Source of the DNA: Bacteroidales bacterium
Lineage (GTDB): Bacteria; Bacteroidota; Bacteroidia; Bacteroidales; F082
Assembly: GCA_017427985.1 (NCBI GenBank)
Contig: JAFRRS010000015.1
Coordinates: 62,001 to 126,000 of the forward strand
DNA: 64,000 bases
Reading direction: 5' to 3'
Numbering within the stretch: the first letter of the stretch is position 1; each line of letters starts with the position of its first letter. The notes beneath the pieces are model-generated. The model saw only the letters and a list, made by a program, of their open reading frames with translations, had not been told where the DNA came from and did not search any database. The position numbers were made by a program, and so were the translations under genes. Positions 27,059 to 37,280 of this stretch are shown in pieces.

Positions 27059-28582
27059 TTAATGTGTTACAACAAAACGCTGTGTCTTATTTCCAACCTT
27101 CACGAAATAAACGCCGTTTTCATATTTCGCAGTGGAGATAATCATTTCATCACCACCGACAAATTCATCAATCATCTGACCCAAAGCATTGAAAACGCTG
27201 ATATTTCCAAGATTTTCACCACTAATTCTCAGAAAATCGTTTGCAGGATTCGGATAAAGGACAATATCCTTAACATCAAACTCGTCTGCCCCATCTTCGC
27301 ATTCATGCTGCTCATAGCCTTCAGCTTCCAAAGCGTTAACAATACGTTCCGTGCCATCAAGCGGATACAAATCCCTCACGGCAATAGTATGGTCTGGACG
27401 GATAATCATCACAGCTGGATATAATCCGACAGGAATTGCCTGCGCTATGTCATTTCCTCCGCCAGCGCGTGAAATCGTCGGATATTCAACACCGTAAGCC
27501 TCTGCCCAGGCAGCACACGCCTCATTATTGGCATTAGGACAAATTTCCATGAAAAACACATCGTTCTGATTGCAGCCAAATAATCTGTAAGCCTCTGTAA
27601 TATATTCCATCGGAGCCTGCGAATACGGATCATCGTTTAAGAAGAAGTTGATAAGCACCGCCTGTCCGTTATCAAGAATTTCATAGAGATTTATCTCATT
27701 GCCATCAATGTCAGTACCAGTGAAATCTGCAATTATCTCACCTCCACCTGTTGTTGTTACAACCGTTTCTTGAGCCACTTCATAAAGATTTCCGTCTGAA
27801 TCAGCAGGGACAGCACAAATCAAATATTCTGTATTAGGAATGAGTTCCGTGAAAGTATGTGAAATCTCATAATCGCTTGGTAATCCGTATGTTTGCAGAT
27901 ATTCAGGAAGTTCAAGACCTGCAGCAGCCATCCATTGGTTAAACTCGTCTTCTGTTGCCATCATATAATAAAATGAAGCGCATTCTTCGTTTGGAGTGAA
28001 TGTCGCTGTGACTTCCGTTTCCAAAATCTGGTCAACAGTTATTGCGACTTCTGGATCTGCAGTCACAGGAGTGCAGTCATACTGTTGGATTCCATAGCCT
28101 TCCAAAGCCGAAATGACCGTCTGCGCATTGTTGATAGGCCAAAGGTCGTTGATGACAATAGAATGGTCGGGAGCGATGAGAATCACTGTAGGATATTGAC
28201 CGATTTGGTAAGTGCTGCAAATAGTTGTACCACCTTCCTGTCCACTAATTGTCGGATATTCAACACCATAAGTGCTAACCCAATTGAGACAGGCGGTCTG
28301 CGAGTCGCCAGTTGCGATTTCCATATAAAAAACATCGTGCATGTTGCAGCCAAAAGCAGAATACGACTCTACAATCTTCGGAGTTGCCTGCTGGCAAGGA
28401 CCGCATGTCGTGAAAAAGAAATCTATGAGAACATACTGTCCGTTGTTGAGGATATCAAACAGATGAACCTCCGTTCCATGAACATCAGTGGCAGTGAAAT
28501 CAACCGCAGTTGTCAAAGGGCATTGAGCCATCATATTGAAACTCAATGAAATAGCAAAGATAAAAGTAAAGATTTTCTTCAT
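27059..28582 (-). CDS. Double thioredoxin-fold protein with T9SS sorting domain
   Basis: 507 residues from the ATG at 28582 (MKKIFTFIFAISLSF); a longer ORF to 28615 runs into the promoter. Order: signal peptide; a TlpA/AhpC-like thioredoxin domain (~25-150) with a canonical C-G-P-C ('FFFTTCGPCQQATPKI'); a fibronectin-type linker ('VTATFTPNEECASFYYMM', 'LIPNTEYLICAVP'); a second thioredoxin-like domain where the site is 'LNDDPYSQAP', so both cysteines are gone; and a T9SS type A domain ('IVLYPNPANDFLRIS', 'YFVKVGNKTQRFVV'). Likely cell-surface. The first domain could handle disulfides; the second is structural or binding only. Confidence 0.85.
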   Translation of the reverse strand: MKKIFTFIFAISLSFNMMAQCPLTTAVDFTATDVHGTEVHLFDILNNGQYVLIDFFFTTCGPCQQATPKIVESYSAFGCNMHDVFYMEIATGDSQTACLNWVSTYGVEYPTISGQEGGTTICSTYQIGQYPTVILIAPDHSIVINDLWPINNAQTVISALEGYGIQQYDCTPVTADPEVAITVDQILETEVTATFTPNEECASFYYMMATEDEFNQWMAAAGLELPEYLQTYGLPSDYEISHTFTELIPNTEYLICAVPADSDGNLYEVAQETVVTTTGGGEIIADFTGTDIDGNEINLYEILDNGQAVLINFFLNDDPYSQAPMEYITEAYRLFGCNQNDVFFMEICPNANNEACAAWAEAYGVEYPTISRAGGGNDIAQAIPVGLYPAVMIIRPDHTIAVRDLYPLDGTERIVNALEAEGYEQHECEDGADEFDVKDIVLYPNPANDFLRISGENLGNISVFNALGQMIDEFVGGDEMIISTAKYENGVYFVKVGNKTQRFVVTH

Positions 28583-28612
28583 GATTTTAATTTTTAATGT
28601 TAATATCAAAAG

Positions 28613-28620
28613 CAAAAATA
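28613..28620 (-). promoter_or_regulatory. -7 box for the thioredoxin-T9SS/isomerase operon
   Basis: On the minus strand TATTTTTG (28620-28613), 30 bp before the ATG at 28582. It shows that the extra N-terminal codons up to 28615 are not translated. Confidence 0.55.
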
Positions 28621-28655
28621 CAAAAAAATCATTTTAACACATTAATTATTTTTAC

Positions 28656-28663
28656 TAATTTTG
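28656..28663 (+). promoter_or_regulatory. -7 box for HMG-CoA reductase; nearly leaderless mRNA
   Basis: TAATTTTG ends only 9 bp before the ATG at 28673. Using the usual distance (start about 5-7 nt after the box), the leader would be about 3-5 nt, too short for a Shine-Dalgarno. The box also rules out the TTG at 28661 as a start codon. Confidence 0.5.
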
Positions 28664-28672
28664 CAACTTGTT

Positions 28673-29992
28673 ATGGAAGAAGAGAAACCCAGAAAGCGCA
28701 ATAGCATCATAAAAGGATTTTCAAAACTTCTGAAAGAGGATAAATTGAAGGCTGTTTCAGAATACATTGAGAATCCCGGGGAGTTTATTGCCCTTTTGAA
28801 AGGTTTCTGGTACAGTGACAGCGAAAAGCAGAAACAGTTTGACGAGTTCAGCGAGAACACCATTTCCAACTTCCATATTCCATACGGTGTTTCGCCCAAT
28901 GTGATGATAAACGGCAAGATTTACATGGTGCCGATGGTCATTGAGGAAAGCAGCGTCGTGGCGGCGGCATCGGCAGCAGCCAAGTTCTGGGGCGACCGTG
29001 GCGGATTCCATGCTGAAGTTATTGATGTTCAGAAGGTTGGACAGCTTCATTTCTGCTATAAAGGCGACAAGGAAACACTCAAAAAACTCATGCCTGAGAT
29101 TGAAGTCGAGCTGCGCAATTCAACCAAGGACATCACCGCCAAGATGGAGAAACGCGGTGGCGGAATCCTTGATATTCAACTCGTTGACTTCACCGACAAA
29201 CTCGAAAACTACTATCAGTTGCGCGTCACGTTCAACACTTGCGACTCGATGGGTGCCAACTTCATCAACTCGTGTCTCGAGACATTCGGACACACTTTGC
29301 AGGATTATTTCCTCCGTCGTGGCGAAAACGTCGAAATCGTGATGGCGATTTTGTCGAACTACACCCCGGAATGTCGTGTGAAAGTGTGGGTCGAGTGTCC
29401 TGTCTACGACCTCGATGGCGTCGACGAGCATCTTGACGGTCAAGGGTTCGCAGAAAAATTCAAGAAGGCTGTCGACATCGCCCACATCGACGAATACCGC
29501 GCCACAACACATAATAAAGGTATATACAACGGCATCGACGCTGTTGTCATTGCCACTGGCAATGACTTCCGCGCAACAGAGGCGGCAGGTCACGCCTACG
29601 CCTCGCGCAACGGACATTATGAATCACTCAGCTCATGCGAGATTAACGACGGCGTTTTCAAGTTCATGCTTGAAGTTCCTATCGCGCTCGGCACTATCGG
29701 CGGTCTCACGAGCCTCCACCCTCTCGCCAAGGAATCGTTGGAATTATTGGGACATCCGTCGGCACCGGAGTTGATGACAATAGCCGCAACAATGGGACTC
29801 GCAAACAACTACGCCGCCGTCAAGTCACTGACAACCAAAGGAATACAGCAGGGACACATGAAGATGCACCTTGCCAACATCTTGAACCAACTCGGTGCCA
29901 CCGACGAACAAAAAGCAGCGGCACTGGTATATTTTAAAGATAAAACCGTGACATACGCAGGTGTCGAAGACTTTTTGAAAAACAATGGCTAA
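28673..29992 (+). CDS. HMG-CoA reductase, class II (degradative-type)
   Basis: 439 residues from ATG 28673. Interconverts HMG-CoA and mevalonate. Class II signs: 'SENTISNFHIPYGVSPNV' (Glu), 'INGKIYMVPMVIEESSVVAA', 'TCDSMGANFINSC' (Asp in the D-x-M-G-A-N dinucleotide site), 'THNKGIYNGIDAVVIATGND' (active Lys), 'GTIGGLTSLHPLAK', and 'QQGHMKMHLANI' (active His near the C-terminus). Annotation as 'degradative' in this class does not fix the direction; with the GHMP kinase next to it, biosynthetic use for isoprenoids is more likely. It overlaps the kinase by 8 bp. Confidence 0.93.
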   Translation: MEEEKPRKRNSIIKGFSKLLKEDKLKAVSEYIENPGEFIALLKGFWYSDSEKQKQFDEFSENTISNFHIPYGVSPNVMINGKIYMVPMVIEESSVVAAASAAAKFWGDRGGFHAEVIDVQKVGQLHFCYKGDKETLKKLMPEIEVELRNSTKDITAKMEKRGGGILDIQLVDFTDKLENYYQLRVTFNTCDSMGANFINSCLETFGHTLQDYFLRRGENVEIVMAILSNYTPECRVKVWVECPVYDLDGVDEHLDGQGFAEKFKKAVDIAHIDEYRATTHNKGIYNGIDAVVIATGNDFRATEAAGHAYASRNGHYESLSSCEINDGVFKFMLEVPIALGTIGGLTSLHPLAKESLELLGHPSAPELMTIAATMGLANNYAAVKSLTTKGIQQGHMKMHLANILNQLGATDEQKAAALVYFKDKTVTYAGVEDFLKNNG

Positions 29993-30905
29993 ATTCCACG
30001 CTAACGGCAAATTCCTACTTTCTGGAGAATACCTTGTATTACAAGGTGCATGCGCGTTGGCGTTGCCGTTGAATCCGGGTCAGTCGCTGGAAGTGACGAC
30101 AATAAATGACAAAAACGGCATGATTCATTGGGACGCCTACACCCCAAAAGGCTTCTGGTTCGCCTCCATCTTCAGCAAGCACGACTTCACCGTCCACGCC
30201 TCCGACGACATGGACAAGGCCGACAACCTCAGCAGGATTTTCAAAGAAATAAAGTCGTTGAATCCCAATATTTTACAAGATTCAAACGATTATTTCTTCA
30301 CAACACGTCTGGAATTTGACAAAGACTGGGGACTTGGCAGCAGCTCAACCTTGATTTCGCTTCTCGCCCAATGGGCTGACGTGAATCCTTATGAACTCCT
30401 GAAACGCACCATGGGCGGCTCCGGATATGACATAGCCTGCGCAACAGCTTCACAACCAATTATTTATCATCTCGAAAACGGCAATCCAATTGTCGAAAAA
30501 GTCGATTTCAAGCCTGATTTTTCTGACAAATTATTTTTCGTTTACCAAGGACACAAGCAAAGCTCCGGCAAAGAAGTGAAATCGTTTAAAGAACGGGCGC
30601 AAAAATCAGATTTTTCAAAAGAAATCAGAGAAATTTCAGAGATTTCAGATGCGCTGATAAAAACCACTTCTTTTAATGATTTTTGCGCCCTCTTGACTCG
30701 TCACGAAGAAATCATGAGCCATTGTCTTGAGCAACCGCCTTTAAAATTCCAATATCCTGATTTTCAAGGTGTCATCAAGTCGCTCGGTGCCTGGGGCGGC
30801 GACTTCTTCCTGGCAGCGACACAACTTCCCGAAAAGGAAGTAAAAGACTATTTTCAAGAAAAAGGTCTCGAAGTCGTGATTAAATACGACGAAATTGTTA
30901 TCTGA
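29985..30905 (+). CDS. GYDIA-family GHMP kinase
   Basis: 306 residues, a small-molecule kinase of the galactokinase/homoserine/mevalonate/phosphomevalonate superfamily. 'AKFHANGKFLLSGEYLVLQG' at the N-terminus, ATP loop 'DWGLGSSSTLISLL', and the G-Y-D-I-A motif ('GGSGYDIACATAS') that names this Bacteroidota family. C-terminal 'SLGAWGGDFFLAATQ' is the motif-3 glycine-rich loop. It probably acts in the mevalonate pathway as mevalonate or phosphomevalonate kinase, given the overlap with HMG-CoA reductase, but the substrate cannot be assigned. Confidence 0.9.
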   Translation: MAKFHANGKFLLSGEYLVLQGACALALPLNPGQSLEVTTINDKNGMIHWDAYTPKGFWFASIFSKHDFTVHASDDMDKADNLSRIFKEIKSLNPNILQDSNDYFFTTRLEFDKDWGLGSSSTLISLLAQWADVNPYELLKRTMGGSGYDIACATASQPIIYHLENGNPIVEKVDFKPDFSDKLFFVYQGHKQSSGKEVKSFKERAQKSDFSKEIREISEISDALIKTTSFNDFCALLTRHEEIMSHCLEQPPLKFQYPDFQGVIKSLGAWGGDFFLAATQLPEKEVKDYFQEKGLEVVIKYDEIVI

Positions 30906-30966
30906 CCTAATCTTTCATGGAATAATTCAAAATTTTTCATCTTTTTTTCATTTTTTTAATAAAAAC

Positions 30967-30997
30967 TTTGTTTTGTTAAAAAATTATCGTATAATTG
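30967..30997 (+). promoter_or_regulatory. Promoter of the ATP synthase operon
   Basis: TTTG (30967-30970), 19 bp spacer, TATAATTG (30990-30997): a -33/-7 pair of the Bacteroidota type with one mismatch in the -7 box. Leader about 22 nt to atpB at 31025. The stretch 30906-31024 is otherwise AT-rich and without a gene. Confidence 0.6.
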
Positions 30998-31024
30998 CAA
31001 TTCAAAATATTGAATGGTTTTTTG

Positions 31025-32122
31025 ATGATGAAAAATAGAAATTTTTTTATAAGTCTCTCATTTTTAATCTGTTTGCTTTGGGGCGCAACCACACCGGCAT
31101 TCGCTGAAACAGAAAACGAAGAGCAATATAATGCGGGTGAAACGATTATCGAACACATTCTCGACTCTTATGATTGGCATATTTTCACATGGAAAGGCCA
31201 TCATGTAAGCGTTCCTCTCCCGATTATCGTCTTCAACGAAGGCAAGTGCTACACTTTCTCATCAAAAGAATTCCATCACAACAACACATACGTTACAGTA
31301 AATAAAACCAATTCGGAAGACATCACTTTTGCTATCCCTCACGAGGGCAAATACAAAGGCAAGGTGGTGATTCTCAACGCTGACGGCACACAAAAACGCC
31401 CGTTTGACATCTCAATAACCAAAAACGTATGTGGTCTTTTCATTTCATGCACAATCCTTGTAGTGCTTTTCTTACTCGTTGCAAAAGCTTACCGAAAAAG
31501 AGGAGTGAAAGCGCCAAAAGGCTTGCAGTCGCTGTTTGAGTGGCTCATCTGCTACGTCCGTGATGACATAGCATTGAAAGCCATCGACAAAAAACACGTC
31601 GACCGTTATCTCCCCTATCTGATAACAGTGTTTTTCTTCATCTTTTTCAACAACCTGCTTGGTTTGATTCCGTTCTTCCCATTCGGTGCCAACCTTACGG
31701 GAAACATTGCAATCACTGCCACTTTGGCTGTTTTAACATTTTTGATTACAAACTTGTTCGGAAACAAGGAATATTATAAGGATATAGTAAACACTCCAGG
31801 TGTGCCGTGGTTCTTGAAACTGCCTATTCCGCTGATGCCATTGATTGAGACAGTGGGATGTTTCACAAAACCAGTGGTGTTGGCAATACGTCTTTTTGCC
31901 AATATCACCGCAGGTCATATCGTGGTGCTCGGCTTCATCAGCAGTATCTTCATCGTGGCTCAAATCAGCGTGGGCGGCGGCATCGGAATGTCAGTATTCT
32001 CCTTGATTCTCGTCATCTTCGTTGATGCGATAGAGTTGCTTGTGGCATATATCCAGGCATACGTGTTCACTCTGCTCTCTGCATTGTATTTCGGAATGGC
32101 GAGCAAAGAACATCATCATTAG
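31025..32122 (+). CDS. atpB: ATP synthase F0 subunit a
   Basis: 365 residues from ATG 31025 (MMKNRNFF). Bacteroidota subunit a has, as here, a signal-peptide-like first segment ('FFISLSFLICLLWGATTPAFA') and a periplasmic domain of ~110 residues before the channel helices. The core: 'LGLIPFFPFGANLTGNIAIT', the essential Arg in 'VLAIRLFANITAGHIVVLGF', and 'LVAYIQAYVFTLLSALY'. It forms the two half-channels that pass protons to the c-ring. First gene of the operon. Confidence 0.95.
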   Translation: MMKNRNFFISLSFLICLLWGATTPAFAETENEEQYNAGETIIEHILDSYDWHIFTWKGHHVSVPLPIIVFNEGKCYTFSSKEFHHNNTYVTVNKTNSEDITFAIPHEGKYKGKVVILNADGTQKRPFDISITKNVCGLFISCTILVVLFLLVAKAYRKRGVKAPKGLQSLFEWLICYVRDDIALKAIDKKHVDRYLPYLITVFFFIFFNNLLGLIPFFPFGANLTGNIAITATLAVLTFLITNLFGNKEYYKDIVNTPGVPWFLKLPIPLMPLIETVGCFTKPVVLAIRLFANITAGHIVVLGFISSIFIVAQISVGGGIGMSVFSLILVIFVDAIELLVAYIQAYVFTLLSALYFGMASKEHHH

Positions 32123-32156
32123 AAAACGTTTTTATTAACTAAATAAATTTAAAGTT

Positions 32157-32426
32157 ATGTCATTATTAGTCATGTTACAGGAAGTAGCAAAAGCAGCAGT
32201 CGACTTGGCACCTCTCGCAAAATTGGGCGCAGGTCTTGCAGCAAGTATCGCCGTCATCGGCGCAGCAATGGGTATCGGCAAAATCGGCAGCGCGGCATTG
32301 GAATCAATGGCACGTCAGCCTGAGGCAGCAGGTAACATCCAGACAAGCATGATTTTGGCAGCCGCTTTCGTGGAAGGTGTGTCACTTTTCGCAGTGGTCG
32401 TCTGCTTGCTCATCGCTGTTGCTTAA
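32157..32426 (+). CDS. atpE: ATP synthase F0 subunit c
   Basis: 89 residues, two helices joined by a polar R-Q-P loop (ESMARQPEAAG). Helix 1 is Ala/Gly-rich ('GAGLAASIAVIGAAMGIG'). The ion-binding Glu is in 'AAAFVEGVSLFAVVV'. The residue after it is Gly, not Ser/Thr, which points to proton rather than sodium coupling. It is followed by an internal hairpin (32435-32467) before atpF. Confidence 0.95.
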   Translation: MSLLVMLQEVAKAAVDLAPLAKLGAGLAASIAVIGAAMGIGKIGSAALESMARQPEAAGNIQTSMILAAAFVEGVSLFAVVVCLLIAVA

Positions 32427-32434
32427 CAAACCGG

Positions 32435-32467
32435 TCTTAGGTTGTAACGGTTGGTTGCAACCTAAGA
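32435..32467 (+). ncRNA. Hairpin between atpE and atpF, candidate mRNA stabiliser
   Basis: TCTTAGGTTG and its exact complement CAACCTAAGA form a 10-bp stem with a 13-nt loop. No T-run follows, so it is unlikely to stop transcription. Its place right after the subunit needed in many copies (c-ring of 8-17) fits protection of the upstream mRNA end. The structure is seen; the role is inferred. Confidence 0.5.
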
Positions 32468-32507
32468 TTCACTTTAAATTAAAGGAAGAAAATAAAAAAG
32501 TAAAAAT

Positions 32508-33002
32508 ATGGAATTAATAACTCCTGATTTTGGGTTGATTTTCTGGATGACAATCGCATTCCTGATTGTGTTTTTCATCCTTGTCAAATTTGCTTTCCCT
32601 GTCATTGGAAAGACCTTGAAGAACCGTGAGGAGAAAATCACAGAGGCTCTCGAAATAGCTGAGCGCACACACGAAGAGATGAAGAATCTTCAGGCAAAGA
32701 ATGAAGAACTTCTCCAACAAGCACGTGAGGAGCGCGAAGAGATGCTCAACGAGGCACGCCAGTACCGCGACAAAATCATCGAAGAAGCCAAGGTGAAGGC
32801 AAAAGAAGAGACCGACCGCCTCGTGGAATCGGCAAAAGAAACAATCGAGAACGAGCGTAAAGCCGCCATGACCGACATCAAGAACGAAATCGCCAATATC
32901 TCGATAAAAGTCGCTGAAAAGATTCTTCAAAAAGAACTTTCAACCGACGAGGCACAAATGGATTATATCAACAGAATAATCAAAGAAGCTGACAAACAAT
33001 AA
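32508..33002 (+). CDS. atpF: ATP synthase F0 subunit b
   Basis: 164 residues. One N-terminal membrane helix ('LIFWMTIAFLIVFFILVKF') and then a long charged coiled coil ('LEIAERTHEEMKNLQAKNEE', 'RQYRDKIIEEAKVKAKEET'). Two copies form the outer stalk that holds alpha/beta against a. Gap of 81 bp from atpE, 6 bp to atpH. There is one b gene and no b-prime. Confidence 0.94.
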   Translation: MELITPDFGLIFWMTIAFLIVFFILVKFAFPVIGKTLKNREEKITEALEIAERTHEEMKNLQAKNEELLQQAREEREEMLNEARQYRDKIIEEAKVKAKEETDRLVESAKETIENERKAAMTDIKNEIANISIKVAEKILQKELSTDEAQMDYINRIIKEADKQ

Positions 33003-33008
33003 GATAGT

Positions 33009-33566
33009 ATGAAGAATACGTTACTAATACGACGCTACTCCAAAGCATACCTCGAATTCGCCATACAACATAATATGGAGGACGAGGGTCTTGTGGATCT
33101 CGAGCTTGTCTCAAAGACGATTATTGAGAACCGCGAGTTGCGTAGCATACTGTCACAGCCATTCGTGTTGAAAAGCAAGAAAAAGACTATCATCAGAAAG
33201 GTTTTCGAAGGTAAAATCTCTAACATCACCCTGAGGTTTGTCCACCTTTTGATTGAAAACAACCATCCTGAGATAATCCACGACATTATCGACACATATA
33301 AAAAGCTGTATAACGAGTATAAAAGCATCTCCGAAGTCACCATTACCACAGCAGTGGCGATTGACGAAGAGAAACAGAACAAAATCGTTGGTTTCATTAA
33401 GAAAAAAACAACAGGTGATATCCATATTATCAATAAGATAGACAAAGATATCATCGGAGGATTCATCATCAACTATCTTGATTACCAATATGATGAGAGT
33501 ATCAAGACAAAGCTGAAGAATCTGGAAGCATTATTCACGGATAATTTGTATATTAAAGGATATTAA
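33009..33566 (+). CDS. atpH: ATP synthase F1 subunit delta
   Basis: 185 residues. N-terminal six-helix domain ('[21 protein letters not shown]', '[19 protein letters not shown]') and the C-terminal '[20 protein letters not shown]', '[19 protein letters not shown]' that binds subunit b. Links F1 to the outer stalk. It is in the usual place between atpF and atpA; the next ATG is 2 bp beyond the stop. Confidence 0.93.
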   Translation: MKNTLLIRRYSKAYLEFAIQHNMEDEGLVDLELVSKTIIENRELRSILSQPFVLKSKKKTIIRKVFEGKISNITLRFVHLLIENNHPEIIHDIIDTYKKLYNEYKSISEVTITTAVAIDEEKQNKIVGFIKKKTTGDIHIINKIDKDIIGGFIINYLDYQYDESIKTKLKNLEALFTDNLYIKGY

Positions 33567-33568
33567 TT

Positions 33569-35158
<1,590 letters not shown>

Positions 35159-35163
35159 TAACT

Positions 35164-36060
35164 ATGGCAAATCTCAAGGAAGTAAGGACACGAATCAACT
35201 CGGTGAATTCGACGATGCAGATCACCTCTGCGATGAAGATGGTGTCGGCGTCGAAGCTACGTAAGTCGCAAAGCGCGATCGTGGCTCTCCGCCCCTACGC
35301 ATCCAAACTCTACGAGATAATGCAAAATCTGTCGTCATCGTTGCAGACCTCAGCGGAAGGTGTCTATACCATAAAACACAAGGAGAACATCGAGGATGAG
35401 AAGATTCTTCTCATCCCGGTGGCATCCAACAAAGGATTGTGCGGAGTGTTTAACGCGAACGTGATTCGCGACATCATTAGCGCAATAAAAACCGACTATC
35501 AGGTTCAATATGAGAAAGGCAACGTCGACATCCTTTGCATCAGCAAGAAGGTGGAAGAGACGCTGCGTTTCAGGAAATACCGCATCACAGGCAACGACAA
35601 CGAGCTTCTTGACAAGTTGTCATATGACAATGCCGTTGTGTTTGCCGAGAAACTGATGAAAGACTTCGTGGAAGAGAAATATGACCGTATCATATTCATT
35701 TACAATCAGTTTAAAAACGCAGGCACACAGATTTTGGTGAGAGAGCAATTCCTTCCGATTGTGAACACCAAACCGTCAGAAAAGAAAGTAAGCAGTACCA
35801 GCGACATTGAGTATATTTTCCAGCCATCAAAGGAAGAAATTCTCAACTCATTGATACCAAAGTCTTTGAAGCTTCAAGTTTATAAAGTTTTGGTTGACAG
35901 CCTGACATCAGAGCATGGCGCGAGGATGGTGTCAATGACCAAGGCAACCGACAACGCTTCCGAACTTCTTAAAGAACTCAACCTGTCATACAACAAAGCA
36001 CGTCAATCAGCAATCACCAACGAGATTATCGAAATTGTGGGCGGTGCTAATGCGTTGTAA
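35164..36060 (+). CDS. atpG: ATP synthase F1 subunit gamma
   Basis: 298 residues. Long N-terminal helix ('ANLKEVRTRINSVNSTMQIT', 'SAMKMVSASKLRKSQ') and C-terminal 'SEHGARMVSMTKATDNASEL', 'SLSYNKARQSAITNEIIEI'-type helix, the rotor that turns inside alpha3beta3. The middle Rossmann domain holds 'PVASNKGLCGVFNANVI'. Ends the operon; the polysaccharide gene wecC begins 11 bp later, so read-through is possible. Confidence 0.96.
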   Translation: MANLKEVRTRINSVNSTMQITSAMKMVSASKLRKSQSAIVALRPYASKLYEIMQNLSSSLQTSAEGVYTIKHKENIEDEKILLIPVASNKGLCGVFNANVIRDIISAIKTDYQVQYEKGNVDILCISKKVEETLRFRKYRITGNDNELLDKLSYDNAVVFAEKLMKDFVEEKYDRIIFIYNQFKNAGTQILVREQFLPIVNTKPSEKKVSSTSDIEYIFQPSKEEILNSLIPKSLKLQVYKVLVDSLTSEHGARMVSMTKATDNASELLKELNLSYNKARQSAITNEIIEIVGGANAL

Positions 36061-36071
36061 TTCAAGATAAT

Positions 36072-37280
36072 ATGAAAGCTTGTTTCATGGGATTAGGATA
36101 CATTGGCCTCCCAACGGCTATTATTGCAGCCAAACATGGAGTCGATGTAATTGGTGTTGACATCAACAAAAGCATCGTTGATGAGACCAACAATGGCGAA
36201 CTTCATATCATTGAGCCGGGTATGAAACAGCTTCTGCAGGAAGTTATTGCATCAAATAAATTCAAGGCATACACCGAGCCAAAGGAATGTGACGCATATT
36301 TCATCGTTGTCCCGACACCTTTCAAAGGCAATCACGAACCGGATATTTCTTATGTGGAGTCTGCCACAAGTATGGTAATCCCATATCTTAAAAAAGGTGA
36401 TTTATTTGTGATAGAATCAACATCTCCTGTCGGAACAACTGAAAAGATGGCTGAACTGATTTTCTCACAAAGACCTGATCTTCAAGGGAATATCTTCATT
36501 GCATATTGTCCTGAAAGAGTGCTGCCAGGCAATGTAATTTTCGAATTGGAGCACAACGACCGTGTCATTGGAGGAATCGACGAGGCTTCGACTGAGAAAG
36601 CAAAGTCTTTTTACAAGATTTTTGTGAAAGGAGAACTACACTCGACAAACAGCCGAACAGCGGAAATGTGCAAACTTACTGAGAACTCATCGCGCGACGT
36701 GCAGATAGCTTTCGCCAACGAGCTTTCCATGATTTGCGATAAAGCAGGCATCAACATTTGGGAACTCATTAATCTGGCAAACAAGCATCCAAGGGTGAAT
36801 ATTTTGCAACCAGGTTGTGGCGTAGGAGGTCATTGCATTGCCGTTGACCCATATTTTATAACAGCTGATTTTCCAAAAGAATCAAAGATTATTGCAACTG
36901 CAAGAGAAATAAATAATTACAAGGCTTTGTGGTGTGTCGAAAAAATAAAAAACCACATCCTTGAATTTGAGTTGAAACACAAACGCAAGCCTAAAGTCGC
37001 CATGATGGGACTTGCTTTCAAGCCGAATATTGATGATTTACGCGAGTCACCGGCACAATCGATAACAACCAATATCGTACATTCGTGCAACAACGCCGAT
37101 ATAATGATTGTCGAGCCTAACGTTAAAAATCATAAGTTATTCAAGCTCACTGACTTAAAGACTGCATACGACACTGCAGACATCGTTGTTTTTCTTGTAA
37201 ACCACAAAGAATTTTCTGAATTGAACTACAGAAAAGATGTCATTGTTTTGGATTTCTGCGGGACATTTAAGAAGATATGA
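36072..37280 (+). CDS. wecC: UDP-ManNAc 6-dehydrogenase (WecC type)
   Basis: 402 residues. Oxidises UDP-N-acetylmannosamine to the uronic acid with two NAD. Rossmann start 'CFMGLGYIGLPTAIIAAKHG' with 'VIGVDIN'; 'VVPTPFKGNHEPDISYV'; middle 'LTENSSRDVQIAFANEL' (Lys/Asn of the linker); catalytic Cys in 'GCGVGGHCIAVDPYF'; C-terminal 'KVAMMGLAFKPNIDDLRES'. It overlaps wecB by 4 bp, and together they supply UDP-ManNAcA for a surface glycan. Its order before the epimerase is opposite to the reaction order but common. Confidence 0.93.
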   Translation: MKACFMGLGYIGLPTAIIAAKHGVDVIGVDINKSIVDETNNGELHIIEPGMKQLLQEVIASNKFKAYTEPKECDAYFIVVPTPFKGNHEPDISYVESATSMVIPYLKKGDLFVIESTSPVGTTEKMAELIFSQRPDLQGNIFIAYCPERVLPGNVIFELEHNDRVIGGIDEASTEKAKSFYKIFVKGELHSTNSRTAEMCKLTENSSRDVQIAFANELSMICDKAGINIWELINLANKHPRVNILQPGCGVGGHCIAVDPYFITADFPKESKIIATAREINNYKALWCVEKIKNHILEFELKHKRKPKVAMMGLAFKPNIDDLRESPAQSITTNIVHSCNNADIMIVEPNVKNHKLFKLTDLKTAYDTADIVVFLVNHKEFSELNYRKDVIVLDFCGTFKKI

